NCBI GenBank assembly: GCA_932222125.1
Contig: CAKNZJ010000122.1
Location: 173,686-237,685 of the forward strand
Source: an uncultured Clostridia bacterium
Lineage (GTDB): Bacteria; Bacillota; Clostridia; Oscillospirales; Oscillospiraceae
Length of the DNA stretch: 64,000 nucleotides
Direction: 5' to 3'
The notes under the pieces were generated by a model. It was not told the origin of the DNA. It did no database searches and saw nothing but the letters and a program-made list of their open reading frames with translations. The position numbers and the translations under genes were made by a program. Each line of letters begins with the position of its first letter. Position 1 is the first letter of the stretch. Positions 9,596 through 17,345 of the stretch are shown here, one piece after another.

Positions 9596-9655
9596 TATCC
9601 ATAATATAAGGCCCTAGGCTTAAAGCCTAGGGCCTTATATTATGGATATTTTATA
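9596..9655 (+). terminator. Long perfect inverted-repeat terminator after atoA
   Basis: A 24-bp perfect stem (9596-9619 with 9625-9648) closes a 5-base loop, with an AT-rich, T-rich tail. The stem has a GC core of GGCCCTAGGC and AT-rich outer arms. The outer A/T arm could make it work in both directions. Confidence 0.85.
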
Positions 9656-9662
9656 TTTTTTA

Positions 9663-9691
9663 TTGACAATTTTTTCGGCTTATGCTATTAT
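9663..9691 (+). promoter_or_regulatory. Promoter of the frameshifted secreted-protein gene
   Basis: TTGACA and TATTAT with a 17-base spacer, starting within 15 bases of the preceding terminator. The good match suggests the gene behind it is, or was recently, expressed. Confidence 0.75.
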
Positions 9692-9752
9692 TTTTTGAGA
9701 TATCCCAATTAAAAAGTTAACATCCACCCTCACTAAAGAAATGAGTACTATC

Positions 9753-10416
9753 ATGCAAAAATTCTCTTTCCTGTCATAGCCGTAGCAATTATCTTTCCTC
9801 TTTTAGTTACCACTGGCAGTGCTACGTCATACACTACAAATGGAAATGGACCAGTTGTAATTGTCTATGAGAATACCATGACTGAGGAAGAAAAATTCGA
9901 AGAGCTTCAGCAGCAAATAATTGATCAGTTGGAGGCGCAGGGTTTGGATCCTTCTGAATTTGCAGTGCGCCTTGGCGCTGATGGAGATATTATGCCACTG
10001 AACGATATTAATGACTATAGAACAGAATACTCCCCAAAAAAACTGTTACTGCATCTGGCTATGCCGGAAATCAACCCTCTGGCGGTATTCAATTCAAAAC
10101 TGGCGGCGGATTTTACTATGCTGAAGATGGTGGCCCACAAGTCACTGTCTCCGTAAGTTTTCCAGCCCCCTTTAAGGGAGTTTCCTTTGGAATCGGCATG
10201 GGTGTAGTAAAAAACACATCTGGAGTTTTTGTAACCGTGCCAGAGACAACTGGTTTCTATAAATGCCGTGTTAATAAGACATATGAGGTAACAAGATATA
10301 TTATTTATCATAGATCCTTTGATGAGGCCACATGGTCCGAGGTTTGGAAAGAGTGGTCTGGAGGAGTGAATAAAAAGCACATTCGTACTTCTACTTGGGC
10401 AGAGCGAATTTCTTGA
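9753..10416 (+). pseudogene. Secreted hypothetical protein, interrupted by two single-base frameshifts
   Basis: I do not recognise a family. Three reading-frame segments join into one plausible protein of about 220 residues. ATGCAAAA at 9753 opens in one frame and must shift at the A5 run 9757-9761 to enter a hydrophobic signal peptide (ILFPVIAVAIIFPLLV..). A second shift at the A7 run 10036-10042 enters a Gly/aromatic-rich C-terminal part ending in TSTWAERIS. Adding one A at each run repairs the gene. The mature part looks extracellular. Base composition is more AT-rich than the flanking genes, which suggests acquisition. No strong ribosome site is visible before 9753; an ATG at 9741 is an alternative. 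Sequence error, phase variation and decay all remain possible. Confidence 0.6.
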
Positions 10417-10430
10417 GGAGATATTATCAC

Positions 10431-10823
10431 ATGGTGTGCAGCAAATTCAAATCACGCTGGAAATTGATCGTCCCATGGGCACTAGTAGCAGTTTTGCTGG
10501 TGGCCCTAGTATTCACTGCCTCCGCCGCCCGCCGTACTCTGTATGTCAACATTGTGGGCACCTATGGTGGCAATGCTCCAGGGACGCCTTCCATCACCTT
10601 TGATTCCACCGGGCACTATGCCTTTTCTCAAGACGGATCCATCCTTTTTGAGGGAAGCTACACTTCGGATGGCCGGACCATCACCATGGACGATGATGGA
10701 CAGACCTGCTACGCCATTTATATCGATGATACCATCTATTTCATTCAGAATGGGCAGGCTCCCCTTCTCTTCCTGCGCACCAGCCGGACGGCTGTCTACC
10801 CAAATCCCCCGCAAACTGGCTAA
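10431..10823 (+). CDS. Small membrane-anchored extracytoplasmic protein of unknown function
   Basis: This 130-residue protein is unrecognised. Residues 1-11 are basic, 12-32 form one hydrophobic helix (WALVAVLLVALVF), and the rest is a short beta-rich domain with repeated Gly/Asp turns. It resembles small lipocalin-like or DUF-type surface domains (TFDSTGHYAF, FEGSYTSDGRTI). The ATG at 10431 has TTGAGGAG about 10 bases upstream, which overlaps the stop of the preceding broken gene. The two were probably co-transcribed from the promoter at 9663. A terminator follows directly. An uncleaved anchor and a cleaved signal peptide (after TASA) are both possible. Confidence 0.65.
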   Translation: MVCSKFKSRWKLIVPWALVAVLLVALVFTASAARRTLYVNIVGTYGGNAPGTPSITFDSTGHYAFSQDGSILFEGSYTSDGRTITMDDDGQTCYAIYIDDTIYFIQNGQAPLLFLRTSRTAVYPNPPQTG

Positions 10824-10829
10824 ACAGAA

Positions 10830-10862
10830 GGGTTCCCGGTTTATCCGGGAACTCTTTTTCTT
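10830..10862 (+). terminator. Intrinsic terminator before tadA
   Basis: GTTCCCGG (10832-10839) pairs with CCGGGAAC (10845-10852) and runs into TCTTTTTCTT. Confidence 0.85.
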
Positions 10863-10901
10863 GTAATCCCTGTAATTTATAATAGCTTGGCGAAAAATAA
10901 A

Positions 10902-10930
10902 ATGACAATGATGTCTTTTTGTGGTATTAT
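10902..10930 (+). promoter_or_regulatory. Promoter of tadA
   Basis: ATGACA and TATTAT, 17-base spacer, about 44 bases upstream of the tadA start. Confidence 0.65.
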
Positions 10931-10973
10931 TTCTATAAATGCTCCCAGCCACTTCTTCTATAGGAGGCAGCCC

Positions 10974-11426
10974 ATGAACCATGAGGAATATATGGGTCAG
11001 GCTCTGGAATTGGCCCGCCAGTGCCTGACGGACGGGGACGTCCCAGTGGGCTGTGTGATTACTTCCTCCAGCGGCCAGGTGATTGGCCTCGGCCGCAACC
11101 TCCGGGAGCGGGACGGCCTGGCCACCGCCCATGCAGAGGTGGAAGCCATCAACATGGCATGTGCCTGTCTAGGCACATGGCGGCTGACAGGCTGCACCCT
11201 TTATGTCACTCTGGAGCCATGTCCCATGTGTGCTGGAGCCATCATCAACGCCCGCATCCCCACCATCTACTACGGCGCTAAAGAGCCAAATTCCGGCTGC
11301 TGCGGCTCGGTGCTCAACCTATTTGAAGAGCGCTTCCAGCACCATCCCCGCATCTATGGCGGTCTGCTGGAAACGGAGTGCCAGGCCCTGCTGGAACATT
11401 TTTTTCAAGGCCTCAGGGGGATTTAA
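10974..11426 (+). CDS. tadA: tRNA adenosine(34) deaminase TadA
   Basis: TadA deaminates A34 to inosine in tRNA-Arg(ACG), allowing it to read CGU, CGC and CGA. The 150-residue protein has the zinc and catalytic motif HAE (AHAEVEA) and the second zinc motif PCPMCAGA. The length is typical. The start at 10974 follows TAGGAGG; the open frame further upstream has no ribosome site and covers the promoter. It appears monocistronic, with a promoter before and a terminator after it. A small cytoplasmic SRP RNA gene is often near tadA in Firmicutes, but I could not find one here. Confidence 0.93.
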   Translation: MNHEEYMGQALELARQCLTDGDVPVGCVITSSSGQVIGLGRNLRERDGLATAHAEVEAINMACACLGTWRLTGCTLYVTLEPCPMCAGAIINARIPTIYYGAKEPNSGCCGSVLNLFEERFQHHPRIYGGLLETECQALLEHFFQGLRGI

Positions 11427-11527
11427 TATTTTTGTAACAACTGCCCACGAACTTTTGTAATGATTATCCGGTATTCTAATTCTTGCAAGAGATATCCTTT
11501 CTTTTTCATTCTATCCTCCATTTTTTT

Positions 11528-11559
11528 GAGCCGGGGTTACTACCTCGGCTCTCTTTTTT
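11528..11559 (+). terminator. Intrinsic terminator after tadA
   Basis: A 9-bp stem GAGCCGGGG/CCTCGGCTC (one G-T pair) with a 6-base loop and TCTTTTTT after it. A T-run also precedes the stem. The rest of 11427-11651 holds no gene I can support. Confidence 0.8.
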
Positions 11560-11651
11560 ATAGGCCAGTCCTGATACTCTCCCTCTCTTCGATGGATTTC
11601 CCCTCTTCCCTCATGGTATGATTTGTCAAAATCATGGGAGGAGGTTATTTT

Positions 11652-12443
11652 ATGGCCCTTTTTCGCAGAAATGAGAAGCGGCAGATTTTAGAGCTTCCCA
11701 TCGGGGACATCCATCCCAATCCCAACCAACCTAGACAAATATTTGAGCCAAATGCTCTGGACGAGCTGTCCAAATCTATCGCACAGCTGGGCATTCTTCA
11801 ACCCCTGTCCGTTCGTAAGGCACCTGTTGGGTGGGAGCTGATTGCCGGTGAACGGCGGCTTCGGGCCGCAGAACTGGCTGGGCTATCCTATGTCCCCTGC
11901 CTGCCTGTGGAGGTGGACGACGAAACTTCCTCCATGCTGGCACTGGTGGAAAACCTTCAACGAAAAGATCTGAACATATGGGAGGAAGCGACCGCCCTGC
12001 GGCAGCTCATTGACCACTATCACTTGTCCCAGGAGGAGGCAGCTAAACGGATGGGCAAAAGCCAGTCCGCCATTGCCAATAAGCTGCGGCTGCTAAAATT
12101 GCCCCAGGATGTGATTGCCAAGCTGCAAACCACACAGCTCACCGAGCGGCACGCCAGGGCGCTGCTCCGGCTGGAAACCCCTGAGTGTCAACGGACTGCC
12201 CTGGCCCATATCCTCTGCTACAACCTTAACGTAGCTAAAACGGAGGAATATATTGACCGGCTGTGCGCCAAAGCCGCCCCCTCCAAAAAGGTCACCCCAG
12301 TCTACCGTTTTCGGGACGTTCGTCTGTTTCTCAACACCATCAAGCGCAGTCTAGCTGTGATGCAGTCTGCTGGAGTCAACGCCCACTGTGGACGAGAGGA
12401 AACAGACAGCGAGATCACACTCACCATACATATCCCAAAATAA
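11652..12443 (+). CDS. noc: ParB-family protein, Noc-like nucleoid occlusion factor
   Basis: This 263-residue CTPase-fold DNA-binding protein has the ParB N-terminal domain with the arginine patch GERRLRAA (CTP binding), then the central helix-turn-helix (LSQEEAAKRMGKSQSAIANKL) and a short dimerisation tail. It is the first of two ParB paralogues flanking parA. In B. subtilis the equivalent gene upstream of soj-spo0J is noc, which spreads from its own sites and keeps Z-rings off the nucleoid. Position supports that role; sequence alone cannot separate Noc from a second Spo0J. The start has GGGAGGAGG 7 bases upstream. Two parS sites follow its stop codon. Confidence 0.85.
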   Translation: MALFRRNEKRQILELPIGDIHPNPNQPRQIFEPNALDELSKSIAQLGILQPLSVRKAPVGWELIAGERRLRAAELAGLSYVPCLPVEVDDETSSMLALVENLQRKDLNIWEEATALRQLIDHYHLSQEEAAKRMGKSQSAIANKLRLLKLPQDVIAKLQTTQLTERHARALLRLETPECQRTALAHILCYNLNVAKTEEYIDRLCAKAAPSKKVTPVYRFRDVRLFLNTIKRSLAVMQSAGVNAHCGREETDSEITLTIHIPK

Positions 12444-12459
12444 CCCCCTATTCAGAGGA

Positions 12460-12475
12460 TGTTTCACATGAAACA
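12460..12475. promoter_or_regulatory. parS site 1
   Basis: TGTTTCACATGAAACA differs from the consensus TGTTTCACGTGAAACA at one central base. It is the middle of a larger inverted repeat (12455-12480) that runs into TTTT, so the same DNA could fold as a terminator after the noc-like gene. Confidence 0.9.
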
Positions 12476-12501
12476 TCCTCTTTTGCCTATTTCCCTCCCA
12501 A

Positions 12502-12517
12502 TGTTTCATGTGAAACA
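12502..12517. promoter_or_regulatory. parS site 2
   Basis: TGTTTCATGTGAAACA, the reverse complement of site 1, centred 42 bp from it (about four helical turns). It should bind ParB and seed spreading next to the parA promoter. Confidence 0.9.
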
Positions 12518-12570
12518 TCCTCTTGTCGTTCTCCTCCATCGCATTTGCCCTATATTCCTGCGGAAAACAG

Positions 12571-12599
12571 TTGAAATTGGCCCAGATACACGATATAAT
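12571..12599 (+). promoter_or_regulatory. Promoter of parA-parB
   Basis: TTGAAA and TATAAT with a 17-base spacer, starting 54 bp from parS site 2. ParB loaded at parS could reach and repress this promoter. Confidence 0.75.
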
Positions 12600-12694
12600 A
12601 TGAGCAATTGCCCTACTTTGCAAGGGCTGTGCGTTAATCACACTCCTCCTGGCGCCAGTTGTCAGGTTTATCCTATGGAAAGGGCGGGTATCCT

Positions 12695-13465
12695 ATGGCT
12701 AAAATCATTTCCATTGTCAACCAAAAGGGCGGGGTTGGAAAAACCACTACCTGCACCAATTTGGCCGCCGGACTCACCGCTCTTGGCTCCAGGGTTTTGG
12801 TTTGTGACTTTGACCCCCAGGGAAACGCTACCTCAGGTTTTGGCTTGGACAAAACCCGCTCCCCTAACATTTATGATGTTGTTGTGGGCGGCTCTCCTGT
12901 CAGCAAAGCCATTGTTTCCACCCGGTGGGCAGACGTCATCCCCGCCAACAAATCCCTATCCGGAGCCACAGTGGAGCTGATCGCTTTGGACCGGCGGGAG
13001 TACCGGCTGAAAGATGCCTTAGACACCATCAGGGATCTGTATGACTTTATCTTTATTGACTGCCCTCCCTCCCTGGAACTGCTCACCCTGGACGCCCTGT
13101 GCGCTGCTGACACCCTGTTGGTTCCAGTACAGTGTGAGTACTACGCTCTGGAAGGACTCTCCGATCTGCTGTATACTGTCCGGCTGGCAAAGCGCAGCCT
13201 GAATCCCTCTTTAGAGCTGGAAGGGGTGGTGCTGACTATGTATGATGGGAGAACCAACCTGTCCATTCAGGTGGCGGAGGAGGTTAAACATCATTTTCCC
13301 GGAAAGGTATATTCCTCCGTTATCCCCCGCAATGTCCGTCTATCAGAGGCTCCCAGCCATGGCATGCCCGTGGTCGCCTATGATTCTCTCTCCCGGGGCG
13401 CAGAGGCCTATGGCCTGTTGGCTAAGGAGTTTCTGTCACGAAACCAAGCGATAAGCGCAAATTAA
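12695..13465 (+). CDS. parA: Chromosome-partitioning ATPase ParA (Soj)
   Basis: This 256-residue deviant-Walker ATPase forms ATP-dependent dimers on nucleoid DNA, and ParB stimulates its hydrolysis to move origins apart. In Bacillus it also modulates DnaA. The deviant P-loop KGGVGKTTT is at residues 11-19, preceded by MAKIISIVNQ. The switch motif FIDCPPSLELL and the C-terminal basic part are present. The ATG at 12695 is in frame with the P-loop and gives the usual short N-terminus; its ribosome site (GGAAAGG) is somewhat distant. It lies 30 bases before parB. Confidence 0.95.
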   Translation: MAKIISIVNQKGGVGKTTTCTNLAAGLTALGSRVLVCDFDPQGNATSGFGLDKTRSPNIYDVVVGGSPVSKAIVSTRWADVIPANKSLSGATVELIALDRREYRLKDALDTIRDLYDFIFIDCPPSLELLTLDALCAADTLLVPVQCEYYALEGLSDLLYTVRLAKRSLNPSLELEGVVLTMYDGRTNLSIQVAEEVKHHFPGKVYSSVIPRNVRLSEAPSHGMPVVAYDSLSRGAEAYGLLAKEFLSRNQAISAN

Positions 13466-13494
13466 TTTATGATCAAGAGAAAGGAGGCGAGCCG

Positions 13495-14391
13495 ATGGCT
13501 AAGGCGAAAGGCTTAGGCAAGGGTTTGGGCGCGCTCATCGGTGGCGCCGGCCTCAACACCCCGGAGGCGGGGGCCGTATCCCTCCCTATTTCCCAGATTG
13601 AGCCCGGGCTCAACCAGCCCAGAAAGCAGTTTGATGAGGCAGCCTTGGCGGATTTGGCTGACTCTATCCGGGAGCATGGTGTCCTTCAGCCCCTTACTGT
13701 GCGCCGGCTATCTACTGGATATTATCAGATCATTGCCGGGGAACGGCGATGGCGGGCGTCTAAACAGGCCGGTCTGAGTGAGGTTCCAGTGGTCATCATT
13801 GAGGCTGATGACCGCAAAGTGATGGAGCTAGGCCTGATCGAAAACCTCCAGCGGGAGGATTTGAACCCAGTAGAAGAAGCCAACGGTTATCAGGCCCTTA
13901 TCAGCGACTATGGCCTTACCCAGGAAGAACTGGCCAAGCGGATGGGTAAATCCCGCCCCGCTATTGCCAACGCTCTACGGCTCATTGCCCTGCCTTCTGT
14001 CGTACAGGACATGATGGTGCGGGGGGAACTTTCAGCGGGCCATGGCCGGGCAGTGCTGGCGGTAACAGGTGGCCAAGCAGCCCAAACGGCCTTTGCTAAG
14101 CTCATCGTGAAAAATGGGCTGAGCGTCCGTCAGGCAGAGAGCGCAGCGAAAAAATTTGTTCTTTCCCACACTCCCTCTGCAGATGATTCCCCCCCACAGC
14201 ACGAACCCCACCGCATCTATATCACCGCTGTGGAAAAGGAGCTGTCCCAGCGGTTCGGTCGCAAAGTCACCATCTCCAATCGTGGAAGGAAGGGGCGGCT
14301 CCAGCTGGAGTTTTATGACACCGATGATTTGAACGCTCTTCTGGATTTGCTGGAAACACTTCCCCGGAATAAGGAGGGTTCCATCTTATGA
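13495..14391 (+). CDS. parB: Chromosome-partitioning protein ParB (Spo0J)
   Basis: This 298-residue CTP-gated DNA clamp loads at parS, slides outward and stimulates ParA. Box I (ISQIEPGLNQPRKQF), the CTP-binding box II GERRWRAS, the helix-turn-helix (LTQEELAKRMGKSRPAIAN) and a basic C-terminal dimer domain are all visible. AAAGGAGG lies before the start. Three parS sites are in this window, at 12.46, 12.50 and 16.46 kb. Its stop overlaps the next start in ATGA, so the downstream membrane protein is translationally coupled to it. Confidence 0.95.
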   Translation: MAKAKGLGKGLGALIGGAGLNTPEAGAVSLPISQIEPGLNQPRKQFDEAALADLADSIREHGVLQPLTVRRLSTGYYQIIAGERRWRASKQAGLSEVPVVIIEADDRKVMELGLIENLQREDLNPVEEANGYQALISDYGLTQEELAKRMGKSRPAIANALRLIALPSVVQDMMVRGELSAGHGRAVLAVTGGQAAQTAFAKLIVKNGLSVRQAESAAKKFVLSHTPSADDSPPQHEPHRIYITAVEKELSQRFGRKVTISNRGRKGRLQLEFYDTDDLNALLDLLETLPRNKEGSIL

Positions 14392-15002
14392 ATCACAACC
14401 CGGACAAAAAATCGGTGGAGCTGTTGGGTAATGCTATGGATATGGATCAACTCCCCTCCTTGCAGGAGCAGTCCCTGCCTTTGAAAGATCAGCCAGGCTC
14501 TGTTCAGAACCGCCAGCTGCAAGCCTCCCGAAAAGGCGGAAAAACGGTGTTTGTCTATCTGGCTATCCTGTTTGCCGCCGCCTTTTCTATGCTGTTGTTG
14601 GCCTACTTCGTCCAGCAGCGAAATAATGAGGCAGCTATGGTAAATCTCCAATCCATCGGTAATCTGATCGATGATAACCAGAATCTTAGAGAGCAGCTCC
14701 ATGAATTAGAGAGTAGTCTGGCCGTAGCAGAGGAGAAGGTAGAACAGATCACTCAGGAAAACAGCATCCAGCAGGACAAATTAGAGGACGCCCGCCAACA
14801 ACAGGATATTCTGATCTTGTACATTATGCTGGAACAGCAAGTCCGCCAGGAGAACTATGATGCCGCTGCGACCACCCTGCAACACCTCTCTCAATTTGGT
14901 GAATCCCTGAATCTGCCCCTCTCCGAAGTTGATCCAGGCGATTCCTTCGATTTGACCGACCGGCTTCAGGAAATTGCCCTCATATTGGATCGGCTGGGGT
15001 AG
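14388..15002 (+). CDS. Single-pass membrane coiled-coil protein coupled to parB
   Basis: This 204-residue protein is unrecognised. Residues 1-50 are polar and likely cytoplasmic. Residues 53-75 form one membrane helix (TVFVYLAILFAAAFSMLL..). Residues 80-140 form a Glu/Gln-rich coiled coil, followed by a short helical C-terminal domain. Its start overlaps the parB stop by four bases (ATGA). Such coupling suggests a role in the same process, for example tethering segregated origins at the membrane; that is inference. It could also be an unrelated FtsB/FtsL-like divisome component. The architecture call is firm, function open. Confidence 0.75.
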   Translation: MNHNPDKKSVELLGNAMDMDQLPSLQEQSLPLKDQPGSVQNRQLQASRKGGKTVFVYLAILFAAAFSMLLLAYFVQQRNNEAAMVNLQSIGNLIDDNQNLREQLHELESSLAVAEEKVEQITQENSIQQDKLEDARQQQDILILYIMLEQQVRQENYDAAATTLQHLSQFGESLNLPLSEVDPGDSFDLTDRLQEIALILDRLG

Positions 15003-15021
15003 TTTATGCTGTCTCGTCAGC

Positions 15022-15057
15022 TAGGACCCAGCTTTCCAGCGGGAAAGCAGGGTCCTA
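15022..15057 (+). promoter_or_regulatory. Strong hairpin in the serS leader
   Basis: TAGGACCC pairs with GGGTCCTA, an A-A mismatch follows, then GCTTTCC pairs with GGAAAGC around a 4-base loop: 15 pairs in all. No T-tract follows, so it is either a weak terminator or an RNA leader or processing element for serS. I found no T-box sequence in this orientation. Confidence 0.5.
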
Positions 15058-15139
15058 ACGGCCAACCCAGAGCGGATTCCCCGCAGGCGGCAAAGGTTCC
15101 ACCTTTATACTGAATCATTAGTTTGGAGGCCGATATAGA

Positions 15140-16441
15140 ATGCTGGATATCAAATTTATTCGGGAAAACCCGGACATTGTTCGCGACAACATAAAAAAGA
15201 AGTTCCAGGAGGAAAAGCTTCCCCTGGTAGATCAGGTTCTGGAACTAGATGAAAAAAACCGGGCCACCATGACCCAGGCCAACGAGCTCCGGGCCGCTCG
15301 AAATGCACTGTCCAAACAGGTTGGACAGCTTATGGGCCAGGCCAAGCAAGACCCCTCCAAAGTGGAGGAAGCGGAACGTGCCAAATCTCAAGTGAAGGCC
15401 AATGCCGATCAGTTGGCCCAGTTGGAGAGACAGGAGGAAGCATTAGCCGCAGAAATTCGTAAGATCATGCTGGCCATTCCCAATATCATTGATCCATCTG
15501 TCCCCATTGGCCCAGACGACTCTGCCAATGTGGAGGTGGAACGGTTTGGAGCGCCTGCTGTCCCTGATTTCGAGATTCCCTACCACATCGATATCATGGA
15601 GTGCTTTGACGGCGTAGACCTTGACGCTGCCGGACGGGTATCCGGCGCCGGTTTCTACTATCTGCTGGGCGACGTGGCCCGGCTGCACGCTGCAATTCTA
15701 TCCTACGCCAGGGACTTTATGATCGACAAGGGGTTTACCTTTTGCATCCCTCCCTACATGATCCACGGCAATGTGGTGGAAGGCGTCATGAGTCAAACTG
15801 ACATGGATGCCATGATGTACAAGATAGAAGGAGAAGACCTATATCTCATTGGTACCAGTGAACACTCTATGATTGGTAAATTCATCAACCAGATTATCCC
15901 AGAGGACAGTCTGCCCCAGACACTGACCTCCTACTCCCCTTGCTTCCGTAAGGAGAAGGGGGCCCATGGTATTGAGGAGCGAGGGGTCTATCGCATCCAC
16001 CAGTTTGAAAAGCAGGAGATGATCGTGGTTTGCCGCCCAGAGGAATCCATGGACTGGTATGAAAAAATGTGGCGGTATTCCGTAGAGCTGTTTCGCTCTA
16101 TGAATATCCCAGTGCGGCAATTGGAGTGCTGTTCCGGTGATTTGGCTGACCTGAAGGTAAAATCCTGCGACATTGAGGCATGGTCCCCCCGCCAACAAAA
16201 GTATTTTGAAGTCTGCTCTTGCTCCAATCTGGGAGATGCCCAGGCCCGCCGCCTAAAGATGCGTGTCAAAGGAGAGCATGGAACCTATCTTCCCCACACC
16301 TTGAATAATACTGTGGCCGCACCACCACGGATGCTTATCGCCTTATTGGAAAATAATCTTCAGGCAGACGGCTCAGTGACCATTCCCGAAGTGCTACAGC
16401 CATACATGGGTGGTGCGCGGACACTGCTTCCAAAGCACTGA
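15140..16441 (+). CDS. serS: Seryl-tRNA synthetase
   Basis: SerRS is a class II synthetase that charges tRNA-Ser and tRNA-Sec with serine. The 433 residues begin with the long N-terminal coiled-coil arm (about residues 30-100) that grips the tRNA variable loop. Motif 2 is seen in CFRKEKGAHGIEERGVYRIH, and motif 3 in NNTVAAPPRMLIALLENN. The start has TTGGAGG 9 bases upstream. It is embedded in the parAB-rsmG segment and, like it, is transcribed toward oriC. No frameshift or missing residue noted. Confidence 0.96.
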   Translation: MLDIKFIRENPDIVRDNIKKKFQEEKLPLVDQVLELDEKNRATMTQANELRAARNALSKQVGQLMGQAKQDPSKVEEAERAKSQVKANADQLAQLERQEEALAAEIRKIMLAIPNIIDPSVPIGPDDSANVEVERFGAPAVPDFEIPYHIDIMECFDGVDLDAAGRVSGAGFYYLLGDVARLHAAILSYARDFMIDKGFTFCIPPYMIHGNVVEGVMSQTDMDAMMYKIEGEDLYLIGTSEHSMIGKFINQIIPEDSLPQTLTSYSPCFRKEKGAHGIEERGVYRIHQFEKQEMIVVCRPEESMDWYEKMWRYSVELFRSMNIPVRQLECCSGDLADLKVKSCDIEAWSPRQQKYFEVCSCSNLGDAQARRLKMRVKGEHGTYLPHTLNNTVAAPPRMLIALLENNLQADGSVTIPEVLQPYMGGARTLLPKH

Positions 16442-16462
16442 GCAATCCTGTCAGGGAAGCAA

Positions 16463-16478
16463 TGTTTCATGTGAAACA
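16463..16478. promoter_or_regulatory. parS site 3
   Basis: TGTTTCATGTGAAACA, identical to site 2, in the short gap between serS and mscL about 4 kb away. Flanking AA/TT extends the dyad. Confidence 0.9.
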
Positions 16479-16558
16479 TGTTCCAGGCTGCCTGTACCGT
16501 CAGGAACACACAGGACTCCATCCCTTCCCCTGCCTAACAAAAGGAGATATGACTGGAT

Positions 16559-16987
16559 ATGAAGAATTTTTTGAAGGAGTTTACTAAATTTATTAACAAG
16601 GGTAATGTTCTAGGGTTGGCGGTAGGTGTCATCATCGGCGGGGCCTTCTCCACCATCACCTCCTCCCTCACCAACGATATCATCATGCCCATTGCATCAA
16701 TCTTCTTAGGCGGGACAGATTTCTCCGCCATGAGCGTACAGCTTCCCTCTGTTTTCCCGGTGGATTCCGCTGACGATCCCAACATGCTCAACTATGGAAA
16801 TTTTATCTCCGCTGTCATCAATTTTATGATACTGGCCCTGGTGGTATTTTGTATCGTCAAAGCAGTGAACTATACCATGGAAAGAGCAAAAAAGAACACA
16901 GAGCAAGCTGTTCCCACCCCTCCCGAACCCTCTGCTGAGGAAAAACTTCTCACCGAAATCCGCGACCTGCTGCGGAATGGAAAATAG
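16559..16987 (+). CDS. mscL: Large-conductance mechanosensitive channel MscL
   Basis: MscL is a homopentameric membrane pore that opens under membrane tension to release solutes during hypo-osmotic shock. The 142-residue protein has the amphipathic N-terminus MKNFLKEFTKFINKGNVLGL and TM1 LAVGVIIGGAFSTITSSL. A variable periplasmic loop, TM2 (FISAVINFMILALVVF) and the conserved C-terminal helix LLTEIRDLL follow. An out-of-frame ATG at 16549 lies nearer the AAGGAG, but only 16559 gives the protein. Confidence 0.95.
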   Translation: MKNFLKEFTKFINKGNVLGLAVGVIIGGAFSTITSSLTNDIIMPIASIFLGGTDFSAMSVQLPSVFPVDSADDPNMLNYGNFISAVINFMILALVVFCIVKAVNYTMERAKKNTEQAVPTPPEPSAEEKLLTEIRDLLRNGK

Positions 16988-16996
16988 GGTGTTGCC

Positions 16997-17341
16997 ATGA
17001 CTGAACATAATTCAAATTACACCAAAAACGACGGTTCCTACACCCCCGCTTCCTTTGAGAAACGGGCTGCCGCGTGGATGGGAATTGTCTACGTTCTCAT
17101 GCTCCTCTTCATCTTCAATTTTACCCTGTTCTCCGGGGGGCAGAGCTTGCCCGGCACCTTTCCCCTGTTTCTGGTGCCAGTATCAGTTACCCTGGCTGTA
17201 GTTATCCTTCACAACTTTCGGAAGGGACATCCTTACGGTGGGCCGCTGGGCGCTATATTGGCCCTGATGGCCTGTGCTGCCGGCGCGTTTCTTGGAATGT
17301 GGCTGGGCATACCCGCTCTGCTGGCTGCGTTTGGAGCGTAA
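16997..17341 (+). CDS. Small three-helix membrane protein of unknown function
   Basis: This 114-residue protein is unrecognised. A polar N-terminus of about 25 residues is followed by three hydrophobic segments (GIVYVLMLLFIFNFTLF, FPLFLVPVSVTLAVVIL, GAILALMACAAGAFLGMWL). It lies 9 bases after mscL and 4 bases before rsmG, so it is probably in one operon with both. Conserved size and setting argue that it is real. No motif indicates function. Confidence 0.7.
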   Translation: MTEHNSNYTKNDGSYTPASFEKRAAAWMGIVYVLMLLFIFNFTLFSGGQSLPGTFPLFLVPVSVTLAVVILHNFRKGHPYGGPLGAILALMACAAGAFLGMWLGIPALLAAFGA

Positions 17342-17345
17342 TAGT

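Noticed and set aside
15085..15110. T-box-like GGTGGAACC on the minus strand upstream of serS
   Set aside because: It points away from serS toward the parB-linked gene, with no gene on that strand to control and no terminator alternative.
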